Part shown: positions 1 through 10,555 of the stretch, piece after piece
Layout of the letters: each line of letters begins with the position of its first letter
Position numbering within the stretch: position 1 is the first letter of the stretch
DNA from: Harmothoe impar
Lineage: Eukaryota; Annelida; Polychaeta; Phyllodocida; Polynoidae
Assembly (NCBI GenBank): GCA_947462335.1
Contig: OX381709.1
Coordinates: 67,572,609 to 67,636,608, forward strand
Length of the DNA: 64,000 nt
Direction: 5' to 3'
Made by a program: the position numbers and the translations under genes
Notes under the pieces: model-generated
Seen by the model: the letters and a program-made list of their open reading frames with translations, nothing else
Told to the model about the DNA's origin: nothing
Database searches by the model: none

Positions 1-330
1 GGGAAGTGTTCCCCGTAACGTGTCTAAAGCAGGGGAGGTATTTGCGTATGGTGATGAATTTGAGTTCCGTATGGTGACGAATGATGTATGAAGATGTCTT
101 ATCAAACCGGATCCAGTCCATAGAGGAAATGCTAATGATTCAAGCTGGTAAAGGTGGAATGTTTCTGTATGGTGATGACTTTGAGTTGCGTATGGTGATG
201 CATGTTGTATTGGTTTATGGACATGTCATATCAGTATCAGTCACCAGTCTGTAAAGGTAATGCTAAAAGATCGTCAAGGGAGGTTGTTTCTGTATGGTGA
301 TGATTTTTGTCTTGTAAATGGTGATGAATG
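1..330. repeat. Degenerate repeat rich in GTATGGTGATGA
   Basis: Diverged copies of GTATGGTGATGA recur around positions 47, 71, 168, 192 and 294, spaced irregularly. No coding sense is visible. It leads directly into the 40-bp array. Confidence 0.4.
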
Positions 331-640
331 ATGTTGAGTGACCCAGTACCCCTATGGTGCAGTAAGTACAATGTTGATTGACCCATATAGTATTGACCCA
401 AAGCCCCAATAATGCAATCTAGAACAATGATGTTTGACCCGAAGCCCCGATAGTGCATGTATCATAATGATGTTTGACCCAAAGCTCCCGTAGTGCATGT
501 ATCATAATGATGTTTGACCGGAAGCCCCCAGAGTGCATGTACCATAATGATGTTTGACCTGAAGCCTCCAAAGTGCATGTCCCATGATGATGTTTGACCT
601 GGCGCCCCCATAGTTCATCTCCCATAATGCAGCTAGAACA
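317..640. repeat. 40-bp minisatellite array, variant 1
   Basis: Units of about 40 bp built on TTTGACCCGAAGCCCC followed by TAGTGCATGTATCATAATGA. The unit is recognisably related to the longer 40-bp arrays at 3.6-5.0 kb and 10.6-14.4 kb (GTTGATTGACCCAGTACCCC). The ORFs across it exist only because 40-bp units cycle through the frames. Confidence 0.85.
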
Positions 641-647
641 TGTTTAG

Positions 648-838
648 CCCAAGACCCCTACACTGATGGTCATATCCTTGAATTTGGCCCAAGACCCCTG
701 CATTGATGGTCATATCCTTGAATTTGGCCCAAGACCCCTACATTGATGGTCATATCCTTGAATTTGGCCCAAGACCCCTACATTGATGGTCATATCCTTG
801 AATTTGGCCCAAGACCCCTACATTGATGATCATATGCA
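648..838. repeat. 40-bp minisatellite array, variant 2
   Basis: Nearly identical units of exactly 40 bp (CATTGATGGTCATATCCTTG then AATTTGGCCCAAGACCCCTA), four to five copies. The GGCCCAAGACCCCTA half resembles the GGCCCAGTACCCCTA core of the larger arrays, so it is probably another branch of that family. Confidence 0.9.
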
Positions 839-865
839 ATGAAAGGTTTGAACTTATGAAGGGGT

Positions 866-927
866 GTATAACTCGACCATAGGAGGCTAGATAGTACAGG
901 GAGAGAAGGAGGGGTCTGTAGGGTGTA
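866..927 (-). repeat. Single inverted copy of the 59-bp repeat unit
   Basis: Read on the minus strand this is a diverged 59-bp satellite unit (CACCCTACAGACCCCTCC... ...GGTCGAGTTATAC). It lies in opposite orientation to the array starting about 40 bp downstream. The short stretch between them contains CCCTTTAAGGGCCGC, which resembles the MITE termini seen at 57.4 and 59.8 kb. Confidence 0.75.
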
Positions 928-965
928 GGATAATGTAGCGACCCTTTAAGGGCCGCAAAGTGTTG

Positions 966-1292
966 TGTGCGACCTACACACCTACAGACCCCTCCCACCC
1001 TCCCTGCACTATCCAGCTCCCTCTAGTCGAGTCACACACCCTACAGACCCCTCCCACCCTCCCTGTACTATCCAGCTGTCTGTAGTCGAGTCACACACCC
1101 TACAGACCCCTCCCACCCTCCCTGCACTATCCAGCTCCCTCTAGTCGAGTCACACACCCTACAGACCCCTCCCACCCTCCCTGTACTATCCAGCTGTCTG
1201 TAGTCGAGTCCCACACCCTACAGACCCCTCCCACCCTCCCTGTACTATCCAGCTGTCTGTAGTCGAGTCACACAGCCTACAGACCCCTCCCT
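966..1292 (+). repeat. 59-bp satellite array (copy A)
   Basis: About five and a half units of exactly 59 bp (CACACCCTACAGACCCCTCC ... CACTATCCAGCT ... TAGTCGAGT). Two sub-variants, with CTCCCTC or CTGTCTG after CCAG, partly alternate. The same family recurs at 5.13-5.33 kb and 6.99-8.34 kb. Confidence 0.95.
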
Positions 1293-1295
1293 CAA

Positions 1296-2045
1296 GGTGA
1301 TATGAGTAGTGGGGCAGCTGGACAGGTACACATCCAGGCGATATGAGTAGTGGGATACCTGGACAGGTACACACCCAGGCGATCTGAGTAGTGGGGCAGC
1401 TGGCCAGGTACACATCCAGGTGATATGAGTAGTGGGGCGGCTGGACAGGTACAAATCTAGGCAATCAGAGTAGTGGGGCAGCTGGACAGGTACACATCCA
1501 GGTGATATGAGTAGTGGGGCGGCTGGACAGGTACACATCCAGGTGATATGATTAGTGGGGCGGCTGGATAGGTACAAATCTAGGCAATAAGAGTAGTGGG
1601 GCAGCTGGACAGGTACACATCCAGGCGATGTGAGTAGTGGAATGCCTGGACAGGTACACATCCAGGCAATCTAAGTAGTGGGGCAGCTGGACAGGTACAC
1701 ACCCAGGCGATGTGAGTAGTGGAATGCCTGGACAGGTACATATCCAGGCGATCTCATTCTGTTGCTCTAAAAGATTGATCTAGGTCCTCAAATGGAATAT
1801 AGCTGGACAGGTACACATCCTGGAGGCGATCTAAGTAGTGGGGCAGCTGGACAGGTACACCTCCAGGTGATATGAGTAGTGGGGCAGCTGAACAGGTACA
1901 AATCCAGGCAATATGAGTAGTGGGGCAGCTGGACAGGTACACATCCAGGCAATATGAGTAGTGGGGCAGCTGGACAGGTACACACCCAGGCGATGTGAGT
2001 AGTGGAATGCCTGGACAGGTACATATCCAGGCGATCTCATTCTGT
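1296..2045. repeat. 41-bp minisatellite array
   Basis: About 17 units of 41 bp (GATATGAGTAGTGGGGCAGC then TGGACAGGTACACATCCAGGC). At 1748-1800 a fragment of the 179-bp satellite interrupts the array, and the same junction recurs at about 2032. A block containing the junction was therefore duplicated. Confidence 0.95.
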
Positions 2046-3056
2046 TGCTCTAAAAGATTGATCTAGGTCCTAAAATGGAATATATCCATGTTTCAGAATC
2101 AAATCCACTCCAATGGCGGATCCCCATAGCCCAGCCATAGTCTATAGTGATTGAACTAATCACCCCATTCTCATTCTGTTGCTCAAAATGATTGATCTAG
2201 GTTCTCAAATGGAATATATCCATGTTTTAGAATAAAATGTGCTCTACTATTAACTCGAAGCTACAGCATGCACTCTTTGCATAGATATCCAATGACAGTC
2301 CCCCATAGCCCAGCCATAGTCTATAGTGATTGAACTAATCACCCCATTCTCATTCTGTTGCTCTAAAAGATTGATCTAGGTCCTCAAATGGAATATATCC
2401 ATGTTTCAGAATCAAATCCACTCTCATATTAACTCGAAGCTACAGCATGCACTCTTTGCATAGAAATCCAATGGCAGTTTCCCATAGCCCAGCCATAGTC
2501 TATAGTGATTGAACTAATCACCCCATTCTCATTCTGTTGCTTTAAAAGATTGATCTAGGTCCTCAAATGGAATATATTCATGTTTCAGAATGAAATCCAC
2601 TCTCATATTAACTCGAAGCTACAGCATGCACTCTTTGCATAGAAATCCAATGGTGGTCCCCCATAGCCAAGCCATAGTCTATAGTGATTGAACTAATCAC
2701 CCCATTCTCATTCTGTTGCTCTAAAAGATTGATCTAGGTCCTCAAATAGAATATATTCATGTTTCAGAATGAAATCCACTCTCATATTAACTCGAAGCTA
2801 CAGCCTGCACTCTTTGCATAGAAATCCAATGGCAGTCCCCCATAGCCCAGCCATAGTTTATAGTGATTGAACTAATCACCCCATTCTCATCCTGTTGCTC
2901 AAAATGATTGATCTAGGTCCTCAAATGGAAAATATCCATGTTTCAGAATTAAACCTACTCTCCTATTAACTCAAATCTACAGCACTCACTCTTTGCATAG
3001 AAATCCAATGGCGGATCCCACTAGGCCAGCAATAGTCTATAGTGATTGATCTGCAG
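2033..3056. repeat. 179-bp satellite array
   Basis: Five to six tandem units of 179 bp, measured from successive ACCCCATTCTCATTCTGTTG starts. Each contains GATTGATCTAGGTCCTCAAA and CACTCTTTGCATAGAAATCC. No ORF of note. The unit length is close to nucleosome-repeat length, but no function is implied. Confidence 0.95.
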
Positions 3057-3059
3057 TTA

Positions 3060-3600
3060 GTGCAATGTATAACCCTTGATGCCCCCTGGCAGTAATGCAG
3101 GTACCAGGGTCAACACAACCCTTGATGCCCCCTGGCGAGTAATGCAGGTACCAGGGGCAACACAACCCTTGATGCCCCCTGGCGAACTGCCCCACTACTC
3201 TAGACCAATTGATGGGTGGCTTGATAGTGCAGTTGGTGCAATGTTGATTGGCCCAGTAATGCAGGTACCAGGGGCAACACAACCCTTGATGCCCCCTGGC
3301 GAGTAATACAGGTACCAGGGGCAACACAACCCTTGATGCCCCCTGGCCAGTAATGCAGGTACCAGGGGCAACACAACCCTTGATGCCCCCTGGCGAGTAG
3401 TACAGGTACAAGGGGCCACACAACCCTTGATGCCCCCTGGCGAGTAATACAGGTACCAGGGGCAACACAACCCTTGATGCCCCCTGGTGAGTAATACAGG
3501 TACCAGGGGCAACACAACCATTGATGCCCCCTGGTGAGTAATACAGGTACCAGGGGCAACACAACCCTTGATGCCCCCTGGCGAACTGCCCCACTACTCT
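3060..3600. repeat. 47-bp minisatellite array
   Basis: About ten units of 47 bp (CCCTTGATGCCCCCTGGCGA ... GTACCAGGGGCAACACAA). A 70-bp segment (GAACTGCCCCACTACTCTAG ...) interrupts it at about 3185-3255 and recurs at the array end (about 3584-3660), where it leads into the 40-bp array. Confidence 0.95.
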
Positions 3601-3617
3601 AGACCAATTGATGGGTG

Positions 3618-5012
3618 GCTTGACCCAGCACCCCTATAGTGCAGTTGGTGCAATGTTGATTGGCCCAGCACCCCTATAGTGCAGGTAGTGCAATGTTGAT
3701 TGACCCAGCACCCCTATAGTGCAGTTAGTGCAATGTTGATTGGCCCAGCATCCCTATAGTGCAGTTAGTGCAATGTTGATTGGCCCAGTGCCCGTACAGT
3801 GCAGTAAGTGCAATGTTGATTGGCCCAGTACCCGTACAGTGCAGTTAGTGCAATGTTGATTGGCCCAGCATCCCTATAGTGCAGGTAGTGCAATGTTGAT
3901 CGGCCCAGTACCCGTACAGTGCAGTAAGTGCAATGTTGATTGGCCCAGCATCCCTATAGTGCAAGTAGTGCAATGTTGATTGACCCAGCACCCCTATAGT
4001 GCAGGTAGTGCAATGTTGATTGGCCCAGTACCCGTACAGTGCAGTAAGTGCAATGTTGATTGACCCAGCACCCCTATAGTGCCGGTAGTGCAATGTTGAT
4101 TGACCCAGTATCCCTATAGTGCAGTAAGTGCAATGTTGATTGACCCAGCACCCCTCTAGTGCAGTAAGTGCAATGTTGATTGACCCAGTACCCCTTTAGT
4201 GCAGTTAGTGCAATGTTGATTGGCCCAGTATCCCTATAGTGCAGTTAGTGTAATGTTGATTGGCCCAGTACCCGTACAGTGCAGTAAGTGCAATGTTGAT
4301 TGACCCAGCACCCCTATAGTGCAGTTAGTGCAATGTTGATTGGCCCAGTACCCATACAGTGCAGTAAGTGCAATGTTGATTGACCCAGCACCCCCATAGT
4401 GCAGTTAGTGCAATGTTGATTGGCCCAGCATCCCTATAGTGCAGTTAGTGCAATGTTGATTGGCCAGTGCCCGTACAGTGCAGTAAGTGCAATGTTGATT
4501 GGCCCAGTACCCGTACAGTGCAGTAAGTGCAATGTTGATTGGCCCAGCATCCCTATAGTGCAGGTAGTGCAATGTTGATCGGCCCAGTACCCGTACAGTG
4601 CAGTAAGTGCAATGTTGATTGGCCCAGCATCCCTATAGTGCAAGTAGTGCAATGTTGATTGACCCATCACCCCTATAGTGCAGGTAGTGCAATGTTGATT
4701 GGCCCAGTACCCGTACAGTGCAGTAAGTGCAATGTTGATTGACCCAGCACCCCTATAGTGCCGGTAGTGCAATGTTGATTGACCCAGTATCCCTATAGTG
4801 CAGTAAGTGCAATGTTGATTGACCCAGCACCCCTCTAGTGCAGTAAGTGCAATGTTGATTGGCCCAGTACCCATACAGTGCAGTAAGTGCAATGTTGATT
4901 GACCCAGTACCCCTATAGTGCAGGTAGTGCAATGTTGATTGACCCGGTACCCTTGTTGTGCAGTAGGTATGTTGATTGACCCAGTACCTGTATAGTGCAG
5001 TAAGTGCAATGA
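3618..5012. repeat. 40-bp minisatellite array with about 680-bp higher-order repeat
   Basis: About 35 units of 40 bp (GCAGTTAGTGCAATGTTGAT then TGGCCCAGCACCCCTATAGT). Distinctive variants such as CAGTGCCCGTACAG at about 3787 and 4467, and GATCGGCCCAG at about 3899 and 4579, recur at about 680 bp. That marks a 17-unit higher-order repeat. The long minus-strand ORFs across it are frame-cycling artefacts. Confidence 0.95.
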
Positions 5013-5125
5013 TTTTAGGCCATAACTCCACTTCTACTTTGAGCATTCAAGCAATTCAGGTATGTAAGCCCTATTTACTTATTTACCTTTTAAAGACCTG
5101 GTCGTCATGGTAAACCATTTTTAAA

Positions 5126-5330
5126 GAGATAGTAGTCGAGTCACACACCCTACAGAACCCTCCCACCCTCCCTGCACTATCCAGCTTCCTGTAGTCGAGT
5201 TACACACCATACAGACCCCTCCCCATATTATCCTGCTGCACATACTCGAGTTACACACCCTGCAGACCCCTCCCACCCTAACTGTACTATCCAGATGCCC
5301 CTAGTCGAGTTATACACAGGGGTGAAATAA
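5126..5330 (+). repeat. 59-bp satellite array (copy B)
   Basis: Three to four units of the 59-bp family with diverged end units. This block plus the adjacent 75 bp of unique sequence is duplicated 3024 bp away at about 8155-8429. Confidence 0.9.
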
Positions 5331-6984
5331 CGAAAACAGTTTTATCTGAAGACCATTATGCGTCGTCGGGCAGCATTACAATTAAAGCTTTTCATTCAAC
5401 AAGTTTTGCAATTAAGGTTACTTAATCACTTAAAACCAAACTGTTATTGACAGGTTTATTCGAATTATACATATAGATACAGAAACTTAAAGAATTTGTG
5501 AAAATTCAGAGAGAACACAAATTTCAGAGTCCATACCCCTACCTCCCTTATAAATGACTTTTCATTTTTTCAGTGGATTTAGATGATTCACAGGAATGAC
5601 CCTCTTTGGCATAGAAAATGCGGAATTCCGCATATCTGCGGAGATTTCACACCCCTGATACAACATACAAACTCCTCCCACCCTCCCCGTACTTTCCAGC
5701 CTCCTATAGGTCGAGTTTCATATACAGTTCTGCTATGTCACTGTGTGAGCAAACAAAATACTACATGTGCAAGAGATTGTATTAGATGTGAGGATATTAT
5801 TGTATGATTGTAACGAATAACATAATGCAATTTTAATTATGGTCTTAGTATTGTTTATTCATAGTGAAATGACATCAGAATACTGAAACATTTCACCTGA
5901 CTTTACATATTGATAGCTATTCTCATCTTTCTTTGGATTATGGCTAATTGATCATTTTGTTATTTCATAATTATAATGGAAATCACTGATCACAGTTCAT
6001 TTTCAATGCTTATTTCAAAAACAAAAACATGCACCACATACCATTACATACTAAACAGGCACATGTATATTAACTGTTGTACATCTGGCATAATTTAATG
6101 ATTCTCCTCATCCCAAGCCGCCACATGTACGCTACCTGTTGTACATCTGATGTTATTACATTAATCTAATCTTTTGGTACATCACAGGTTAATGGCTAAT
6201 TGATCATCCTAGGCAAATGGCTAATTGAGCATTTCATCATTCAAACAATGTAATATAATTCAATGTTCATAGTTCATTGTCAATGTTTAGTTTAAAACAT
6301 GCAGCACATCTCATTACATACTAAACAGACATGTATATTAGCTGTTATACATTTGCCATTATTCTAATGTACATCTGCTGTTATTGCATGAATCGAATGT
6401 AATTCATTCATTTATTTCAACTGGTTTATACCAACCGTGAACATTTGTGAAAAGCTAGGGTGCATCCGGAAGGAATATCACTGCCAATTCATGAGAATAC
6501 TCCTGTTACACATGCCAGTACATACTAAAGATCCACATGTGTATTAGCTGTTGTACATCTGTCATAATCTACTGTAATTAAAGGCAACACATATAGCCGT
6601 AGAAATGACCTTGATGTACACATCAAATATTTCTCCTAATCCTAAGCAGTACACTATGTGCTGTACATCTTCTGTTATTACATGAATCTAATGTAATTTA
6701 TTAGTTTATTTCATCGTTTATTGCAATAACAATAACATATCAATAGACCTGGGCAAGCATAAGCTATTAGGTGTTCAAGAAAAGTTTAGAAATCATTCTA
6801 TATTTTTAATTGATGGAAGTGGCAATCAGGTGGAAAGGAAATGTTTAATCAATTAGAATTATTTTTTCGAAAATTTTGCAACTGGGGAATCACAAAAGCA
6901 GTTGCAAGAGCATCTCAAAACATAATTCATCCGAGTGTTCTAAACTAGAACATCTGCATCTGACCCTTGATACACAAAAAAGGG
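5331..6984. other. AT-rich non-coding stretch with a degenerate triplicated segment
   Basis: No convincing coding region. Segments around 6036, 6299 and 6510 share TACATACTAAA... followed by GCTGTTGTACATCTG, indicating an old tandem triplication with 210-265 bp spacing. A relic of the 59-bp unit (CTCCTCCCACCCTCCCCGTA) lies at about 5671. Confidence 0.5.
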
Positions 6985-8345
6985 TTACACACCCTACAGA
7001 CCCCTCCCACCCTACCTGTACTATCCAGCTTCCTGTAGTCGGGTTACACACCCTACAGACCCCTCCCACCCTCCCTGCACTATCCAGCTGTTTGTAGTCG
7101 AGTTACACACCCTACAGACCCCTCCCACCCTCCCTGCACTATCCAGCTGTCTGTAGTCGGGTTACACACCCTACAGACCCCTCCCACCCTCCCTGCACTA
7201 TCCAGCTGTCTGTAGTCGAGTTACACACCCTACAGACCCCTCCCACCCTCCCTGCACTATCCAGCTTCCTGTAGTCGAGTTACACACCCTACAGACCCCT
7301 CCCACCCTACCTGCACTATCCAGCTTCCTGTAGTCGAGTTACACACCCTACAGACCCCTCCCACCCTCCCTGCACTATCCAGCTGTCTGTAGTCGAGTTA
7401 CACACCCTACAGACCCCTCCCACCCTACCTGCACTATCCAGCTTCCTGTAGTCGAGTTACACACCCTACAGACCCCTCCCACCCTCCCTGCACTATCCAG
7501 CTGTCTGTAGTCGGGTTACACACCCTACAGACCCCTCCCACCCTCCCTGCACTATCCAGCTTCCTGTAGTCGGGTTACACACCCTACAGACCCCTCCCAC
7601 CCTCCCTGCACTATCCAGCTTCCTGTAGTCGAGTTACACACCCTACAGACCCCTCCCACCCTCCCTGCACTATCCAGCTGTCTGTAGTCGGGTTACACAC
7701 CCTACAGACCCCTCCCACCCTCCCTGCACTATCCAGCTTCCTGTAGTCGAGTTACACACCCTACAGACCCCTCCCACCCTCCCTGCACTATCCAGCTGTC
7801 TGTAGTCGGGTTACACACCCTACAGACCCCTCCCACCCTCCCTGCACTATCCAGCTGTCTGTAGTCGGGTTACACACCCTACAGACCCCTCCCACCCTCC
7901 CTGCACTATCCAGCTGTCTGTAGTCGAGTTACACACCCTACAGACCCCTCCCACCCTCCCTGCACTATCCAGCTGTCTGTAGTCGAGTTACACACCCTAC
8001 AGACCCCTCCCACCCTCCCTGCACTATCCAGCTGTCTGTAGTCGGGTTACACACCCTACAGACCCCTCCCACCCTCCCTGTACTATCCAGCTTCCTGTAG
8101 TCGAGTTACACACCCTACAGACCCCTCCCACCCTCCCTGCACTATCCAGCTTCCTGTAGTCGAGTTACACACCATGCAGACCCCTCCCACCCTCCCTGCA
8201 CTATCCAGCTTCCTGTAGTCGAGTTACACACCATGCAGACCCCTCCCCATATTATCCAGCTGCACATACTCGAGTTACACACCCTGCAGACCCCTCCCAC
8301 CCTAACTGTACTATCCAGATGCCCCTAGTCGAGTTATACACAGGG
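6985..8345 (+). repeat. 59-bp satellite array (copy C, largest)
   Basis: About 23 head-to-tail units of exactly 59 bp (GTTACACACCCTACAGACCC then CTCCCACCCTCCCTGCACTA). Units differ mainly at CTGTCTG versus CTTCCTG and GTCGAG versus GTCGGG. The near-identity of the central units indicates recent homogenisation. Confidence 0.97.
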
Positions 8346-8429
8346 GTGAAATAACGAAAACAGTTTTATCTGAAGACCATTATGCGTCGTCGGGCAGCAT
8401 TACAATTAAAGCTTTTCATTCAACAAGTT
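8155..8429 (+). repeat. Duplicate of 5131-5405 (offset 3024 bp)
   Basis: The end of the 59-bp array and the unique sequence after it (GGGGTGAAATAACGAAAACA ... TTCATTCAACAAGTT) repeat 5131-5405 almost exactly. At 8430 the copy breaks off and joins 40-bp array sequence, which marks a recombination junction. Confidence 0.9.
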
Positions 8430-8521
8430 GCAGTAAGTGCAATGTTGATTGACCCAGCACCCCTATAGTGCAGGTAGTGCAATGTTGATTGACCCAGTAT
8501 CCCTATAGTGCAGTTAGTGCA
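8430..8521. repeat. Short block of the 40-bp family
   Basis: Just over two 40-bp units of the 3.6-5.0 kb type (GCAGTAAGTGCAATGTTGAT...) joined directly to the 3' break of the 3024-bp duplication. Confidence 0.85.
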
Positions 8522-8908
8522 AGCAGCAGTAGTCCCTCCACACACTGTCAGTGCAGGTCGTCAGCGACTCCCTCACACCTTTGGCCTCTTTAAGGACCAC
8601 ATAGTGGATCAATGACACATTCTATTTGTTGTCATGGTGCATGGTGGCAGTGTGTCGAATAACTCACCAGGTCTGCATTAAAGCATCATGCTGCTTCTAC
8701 AAGTTTGATACACCCCATAGTTATACTGGAATAACATGTTTGAATTGGCAATCCCTATGCCCTTACCAGGTACATTGTATGGGGGAGAGGCAAAGGGGGA
8801 GAGGCACCTGGGTGTAATGGTAATGCCCTCTAGTCTTGGTTGATCCGGGACATACTTGGAATACCAACCTACATTTGGATAAATAAGACAGTGAACATGA
8901 CGTTAAGT
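8522..8908. other. Non-coding spacer with inverted copy of ORF sequence
   Basis: No gene seen. About 8550-8700 resembles the TTAA-MITE family (GGACCACATAGTGG, TTGTCATGGTGCATGG). Positions 8858-8901 are an inverted copy of 9124-9171, which lies inside the SGNH-like ORF. Confidence 0.4.
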
Positions 8909-9589
8909 TCAGAAATGGGTCAAGCTGTTTGATACCGTTTTAAAGTGATTAACAAACAGCTTGGCCCATTTCTTCACAACCATGGGTGATAGGTGGATAC
9001 CACCCTCTAGAAGATGGAGTTTCACCCCCTTCCTACCTTTCGAGTTGGGGCGGTTCTTGTATAACCTGCCCTTCCCTCTTGAGGAGGAAGAGGTGTGAAT
9101 GCTTCTAGAGAGCCATGGTGTTGTCATGTTCACTGTCTTATTTATCTCATTTATATGTTGGTTGGTATTCCAAATAGCTGTGTCTACCATGATTTGATCT
9201 TGAGAGGTACTGTTGACAGAGGTCCTCTCAAGATCAAGTCCTGGTAGAGCACAGCAGATGACCTTAGTTTTCTGTCCCACTAGACTCTCCCTGAGCTGTG
9301 TAATCTCCATGCTAAATGTAGTTTTCAGATGCTCTTCCAAATGCAATTGCGATTCCCAAGGAAAATAATAAGTCTTGTAGCTTTGTTTCACTGTGATTTC
9401 ATTTACGCCGGCACAAATATATATAAAATCATAAGCTTTATCAGCTAACTGTTTCGCAAGGTAACAGATGTCCTTCACCTTGCCACCAGGCTGCCACTCC
9501 ACATCAAATTTTAGTGTCTTGTCATCTCGCTGCAAGGCCTTGAGCAGCGGTCGCCCGCGCGAATCGAGGCAGATCAATGCCCTCTTGCT
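8909..9589 (-). CDS. SGNH/GDSL-hydrolase-like domain, probable exon or retroelement remnant
   Basis: The 227-codon open frame has the SGNH-hydrolase pattern. A block-I-like DSRGRPL lies near the N-terminus, a block-III-like CAGVNEIT near residue 60, and a block-V-like GIHLSP carrying the candidate catalytic His near residue 200. No ATG begins the frame. It is preceded by TTTTGGTGTTGCAG, a good 3' splice site, so I start it at the first base after that AG. Some Ngaro-type retrotransposons and some CR1-type LINEs are known to carry SGNH-like hydrolase ORFs. With two tyrosine-recombinase retroelements nearby and no companion exons found, a retroelement remnant is as likely as a host gene. The C-terminal coding end folds into a 21-bp-arm hairpin. 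Substrate is unknown. Confidence 0.5.
   Translation of the reverse strand, partial: SKRALICLDSRGRPLLKALQRDDKTLKFDVEWQPGGKVKDICYLAKQLADKAYDFIYICAGVNEITVKQSYKTYYFPWESQLHLEEHLKTTFSMEITQLRESLVGQKTKVICCALPGLDLERTSVNSTSQDQIMVDTAIWNTNQHINEINKTVNMTTPWLSRSIHTSSSSRGKGRLYKNRPNSKGRKGVKLHLLEGGIHLSPMVVKKWAKLFVNHFKTVSNSLTHF
8911..8973. repeat. Hairpin at the 3' end of the SGNH-like ORF
   Basis: Arms 8911-8931 and 8953-8973 match at 20 of 21 positions (AGAAATGGGTCAAGCTGTTTG versus its complement), with a 21-nt loop. It overlaps the last 20 or so codons and the stop of the ORF. Confidence 0.85.
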
Positions 9590-9719
9590 CTGCAACACCA
9601 AAATAATATGAATTACAAGTAAGTAGTAGCCAATATAGACTGATCAGTGTATTATAGGTAAGGAGGTAAGAGGTATACTCATTTACACCAGCCCTACTTA
9701 ACTCTATGACAGCCACAAC

Positions 9720-9860
9720 TCCCCTACACCACCCCTACTTACTTATAGGGTACCTAGCAGTCACATATACCACTTTGCTTACCTCGACAAGACCTACCAG
9801 TCATGTACACCATCCCTACTTAACTCAACATGATCTACCACTCACCTACATCATTTACCA
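9720..9860. repeat. Short CTACACCA...CCCTACTTA repeat
   Basis: Degenerate units of the family that forms the larger array at 15.0-15.7 kb (CTACACCACCCCTACTTACT and GACCTACCAGTCA variants). Confidence 0.6.
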
Positions 9861-10555
9861 CTAAGCTATACAACCTACAACTTACAGTCTACCTGCACAC
9901 CTGTAAACTAGCTGAGGTACACCTACATTCTACCTGCACACCTGTATGCTATCTCAGGTACACCTACAGTCTACCTGCACACCTGTACCCTACCTGAAGG
10001 GTACCTACAGTCTACCAGTACACCTGTACGCTACCTGAAGTACACCTACAGTCTACCTGCACACCTGGACGCTACCTCAGGTACACTTACAGTCTACCTA
10101 GACACCTGTACCCTACATGAAAGGTACCTACAGTCTACCAGTACACCTGTACGCTACCTGAAGTACACCTACAGTCTACCCAGACACCTGTACGCTATCT
10201 AAGGTACACCAACAGTCTACCTGTACACGTGTAAACTAGCTGAGGTACACCTACAGTCTACCTGCACACCTGTACGCTACCTCAGGTACACCTACAGGCT
10301 ACCTGCACACCTGTACGCTACCTCAGGTACACCTACAGTATACCTAGACACATGTACGCTACCTAAGGGATACCTACAATCTACCTGCACACCTATACGC
10401 TACCTGAGGTACACGTACAGTCTACCTGCACACCTGTAGGCTACCTGGGTACACTTACAGTCTACCTAGACACCTGTACACTAGATGAGGGTTACCTACA
10501 ATCTACCTGCACACATGTACGCTACCTGAGGTACACATACAGTCTACCTGCACCC
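9861..10555. repeat. 41-bp minisatellite array (ACCTACAGTCTACCTGCACA)
   Basis: About 17 units of about 41 bp: ACCTACAGTCTACCTGCACA then CCTGTACGCTACCTGAGGTAC. Units of the same family reappear at 18.19-18.25 kb and 18.99-19.34 kb. Confidence 0.9.

Noticed and set aside
2033..3056. 179-bp repeat as a centromeric satellite
   Set aside because: Only five to six copies are present, embedded among other minisatellites; unit length alone is not evidence.
1186..5046. Many 60-190 codon repetitive ORFs on the minus strand
   Set aside because: They follow the 40-, 41- and 47-bp units cycling through frames. There is no splice support or non-repeat sequence.
6985..8345. CRISPR-like regular repeats
   Set aside because: Units are contiguous with no unique spacers, and the context is eukaryotic.
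9522..9716. 64-codon ORF overlapping the SGNH-like exon start
   Set aside because: Different frame over the same exon; only the SGNH frame shows family blocks.
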